Both the position numbers and the translations under genes were made by a program. A stretch of DNA of 43,959 nt from Cladosporium sp. IMV 00045 (Eukaryota; Ascomycota; Dothideomycetes; Cladosporiales; Cladosporiaceae), in NCBI GenBank assembly GCA_001931905.2, contig MSJI02000854.1, positions 1 through 43,959 of the forward strand, given 5' to 3'. Positions 42,811-43,959 of this stretch are shown piece by piece. The notes beneath the pieces were generated by a model, which was not told the origin of the DNA, ran no database searches, and saw only the letters and a program-made list of their open reading frames with translations. The first letter of the stretch is position 1, and the number at the start of each line of letters is the position of its first letter.

Positions 42811-43959
42811 TCAGTGCTCGCCAAGCGCATCCTGCAAAGTCATACTCCGCTGACACTCCGCCAGCACTCTCGCCTGGTTCGCAATATCTCCAAGGTGCCC
42901 GATGACCTTCTCATTGCCCTCCTGAAACCCGTAAAGCGCGTACGGGATATTGACGTCCTCGCAAAACTCCATGACGAGTTTCTGACAAGCGCGAAGGTTG
43001 TGCCTCGGAATGCGCGGGAACAGGTGGTGCACGGCTTGGAATTGAAGGCCGCCGTGGAAGAAGTCGAGCCATTCCGGGCAGTCGACGTCCATGGTGGTGC
43101 GGAGCATGCGTTGCGGGAACGACTCGGTCACTCCGAGGTCGGCTGTCGACATGGCGAAGTGTGAGAGGGTGATTTGCACGTGCACGGGCATGGTGACTGC
43201 GTGGCTTATCAAGACAAAGGCGAGGCGCGCGCCGTTTGTCGGAATTGACTTGTAGACTGTGAAATAGCCGAACCAAGTCCAGAAGAAAAGCTGGCCGGCG
43301 AGTTCGAAGTAGCGGTGCCACCACGCTGGACCTTTGCGGGGCCCCTGGCCGAGCAAGATGTATTGCCAGCTCAGAACGTAGAGGTTAAAGCGGCCGAAGC
43401 AGAGAACTGGATAATAGAGGTAGTGTTGGTAAGGTAGGACGAATTTGGCAAAGGTGTCATAGGTCATGATGCGGTCGTAAAAGGTGGAGCGAAGGCTGTC
43501 AAAGAAGCGATGCGAGACGGCGAAGAAAGGGATGTGCTGGATGTCTGGATCGTGATCGGGGCTGTTGGTAACAATGTGATGGACATTGTGGTTTCGTTTC
43601 CACCAGCAGCAGCTAAGTCCACCCAAGAAGTTCGCCAGAATCATTCCAATGCAGCTGTCAATTTGGAAGTCGTGGGTGATGCCCATGTGGCCTGCGTCGT
43701 GGACAGTGAACACCAACTGATGCCAGAACATGCCTAGAAAAGCACCAGAAAGCGCGTACCATCCAGCGCGAAACAACAAGTACGAAGTAACGGCCAAGGC
43801 GGTGTACCTGCATGACTCTATGGCGTACGCCTTGTAATTGCAGTTGTAGAGACCTTCATCGCGGATCCGCTGATCGAGAGCTCGGTACTTGACAATGATT
43901 TCGGCTTGAGTAGCTGCGTCGAGGCTGGGAAATGTTTCGATGTCGTGCTGGTAATCCTC
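42811..43959 (-). CDS. Sphingolipid delta-8 desaturase (front-end), 5' part outside window
   Basis: 382 residues are visible; the frame stays open to the window edge, so the N-terminus is missing. Front-end desaturases of this type introduce the delta-8 double bond in the sphingoid base of fungal glucosylceramides, at the ER, using an N-terminal cytochrome b5 domain as electron donor. That domain should lie just beyond 43959. Seen: the three histidine boxes, HDAGH, HNVHH and the front-end variant QAVHH, four hydrophobic membrane stretches between and before them, and the segment RIRDEGLYNCNYKAY typical of the linker after cytochrome b5. The QxxHH third box separates front-end enzymes from delta-9 and delta-12 types. 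Delta-6/delta-5 fatty-acid desaturase is the alternative, less likely in this fungal group. Confidence 0.88.
   Translation of the reverse strand, partial: EDYQHDIETFPSLDAATQAEIIVKYRALDQRIRDEGLYNCNYKAYAIESCRYTALAVTSYLLFRAGWYALSGAFLGMFWHQLVFTVHDAGHMGITHDFQIDSCIGMILANFLGGLSCCWWKRNHNVHHIVTNSPDHDPDIQHIPFFAVSHRFFDSLRSTFYDRIMTYDTFAKFVLPYQHYLYYPVLCFGRFNLYVLSWQYILLGQGPRKGPAWWHRYFELAGQLFFWTWFGYFTVYKSIPTNGARLAFVLISHAVTMPVHVQITLSHFAMSTADLGVTESFPQRMLRTTMDVDCPEWLDFFHGGLQFQAVHHLFPRIPRHNLRACQKLVMEFCEDVNIPYALYGFQEGNEKVIGHLGDIANQARVLAECQRSMTLQDALGEH

Noticed and set aside
1..43959. CRISPR array, insertion sequence or viral remnant
   Set aside because: No regularly spaced repeats, terminal inverted repeats, transposase, integrase or reverse-transcriptase motifs were seen on either strand.

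Overview
The window is nuclear DNA of a filamentous ascomycete (Pezizomycotina). This is inferred from many 50-65 nt GT-AG introns with CTAAC/CTGAC-type branch sites, a Zn2Cys6 regulator, a SAT4/PTH11-type rhodopsin-domain protein, an Lte1-type RasGEF and a NACHT-ankyrin NLR-like gene. A dothideomycete would fit, but nothing here proves it. Eighteen protein genes and one intron-containing tRNA gene can be supported. No transposon, CRISPR array or rRNA gene is visible.

Left part (1-14 kb), mostly conserved and housekeeping: a WHIM/WSD chromatin-factor-like gene (+), a nine-exon sugar-porter MFS gene (+), ribosomal protein eS1/RPS1 (+), the house-cleaning nucleotide pyrophosphatase HAM1/ITPase (+), an AK6/Fap7-type kinase (-), an ABHD11/Imo32-type mitochondrial hydrolase (+, one frameshift), a membrane-anchored histidine acid phosphatase (+) and an atypical SDR (-). 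The kinase and hydrolase share a 186-bp bidirectional promoter, and both encode mitochondrial-looking N-termini.

Middle (14-34 kb): tRNA-His(GTG) with a 23-nt intron (-), an AT-rich stretch with a short telomere-like G-rich motif, a Zn2Cys6 transcription factor (+, one frameshift, one GC-AG intron), a 1,628-residue Lte1-like RasGEF in one exon (+), a newly assembled three-exon gene for a 120-residue protein with three predicted membrane segments (-), a Ure2-like GST (+) and, after a 2.8-kb gene-free stretch, a Ser/Pro-rich conserved protein (+). A second gene-poor stretch leads to LSM12 (+).

Right part (34-44 kb), accessory: a cytochrome P450 (-) divergent from a 7-TM rhodopsin-domain gene (+). 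A NACHT-ankyrin reading frame (+) follows in the same frame, separated only by one TAA. A sphingolipid delta-8 desaturase (-) runs off the right edge.

Five reading-frame breaks occur in three genes: one in the hydrolase, one in the Zn2Cys6 factor and three in the NLR. Nearly all look like loss of one base from a short homopolymer or of one short repeat unit. Base-calling error is therefore at least as likely as pseudogenisation. Exon coordinates were placed by eye from splice motifs, reading phase and protein-family similarity.
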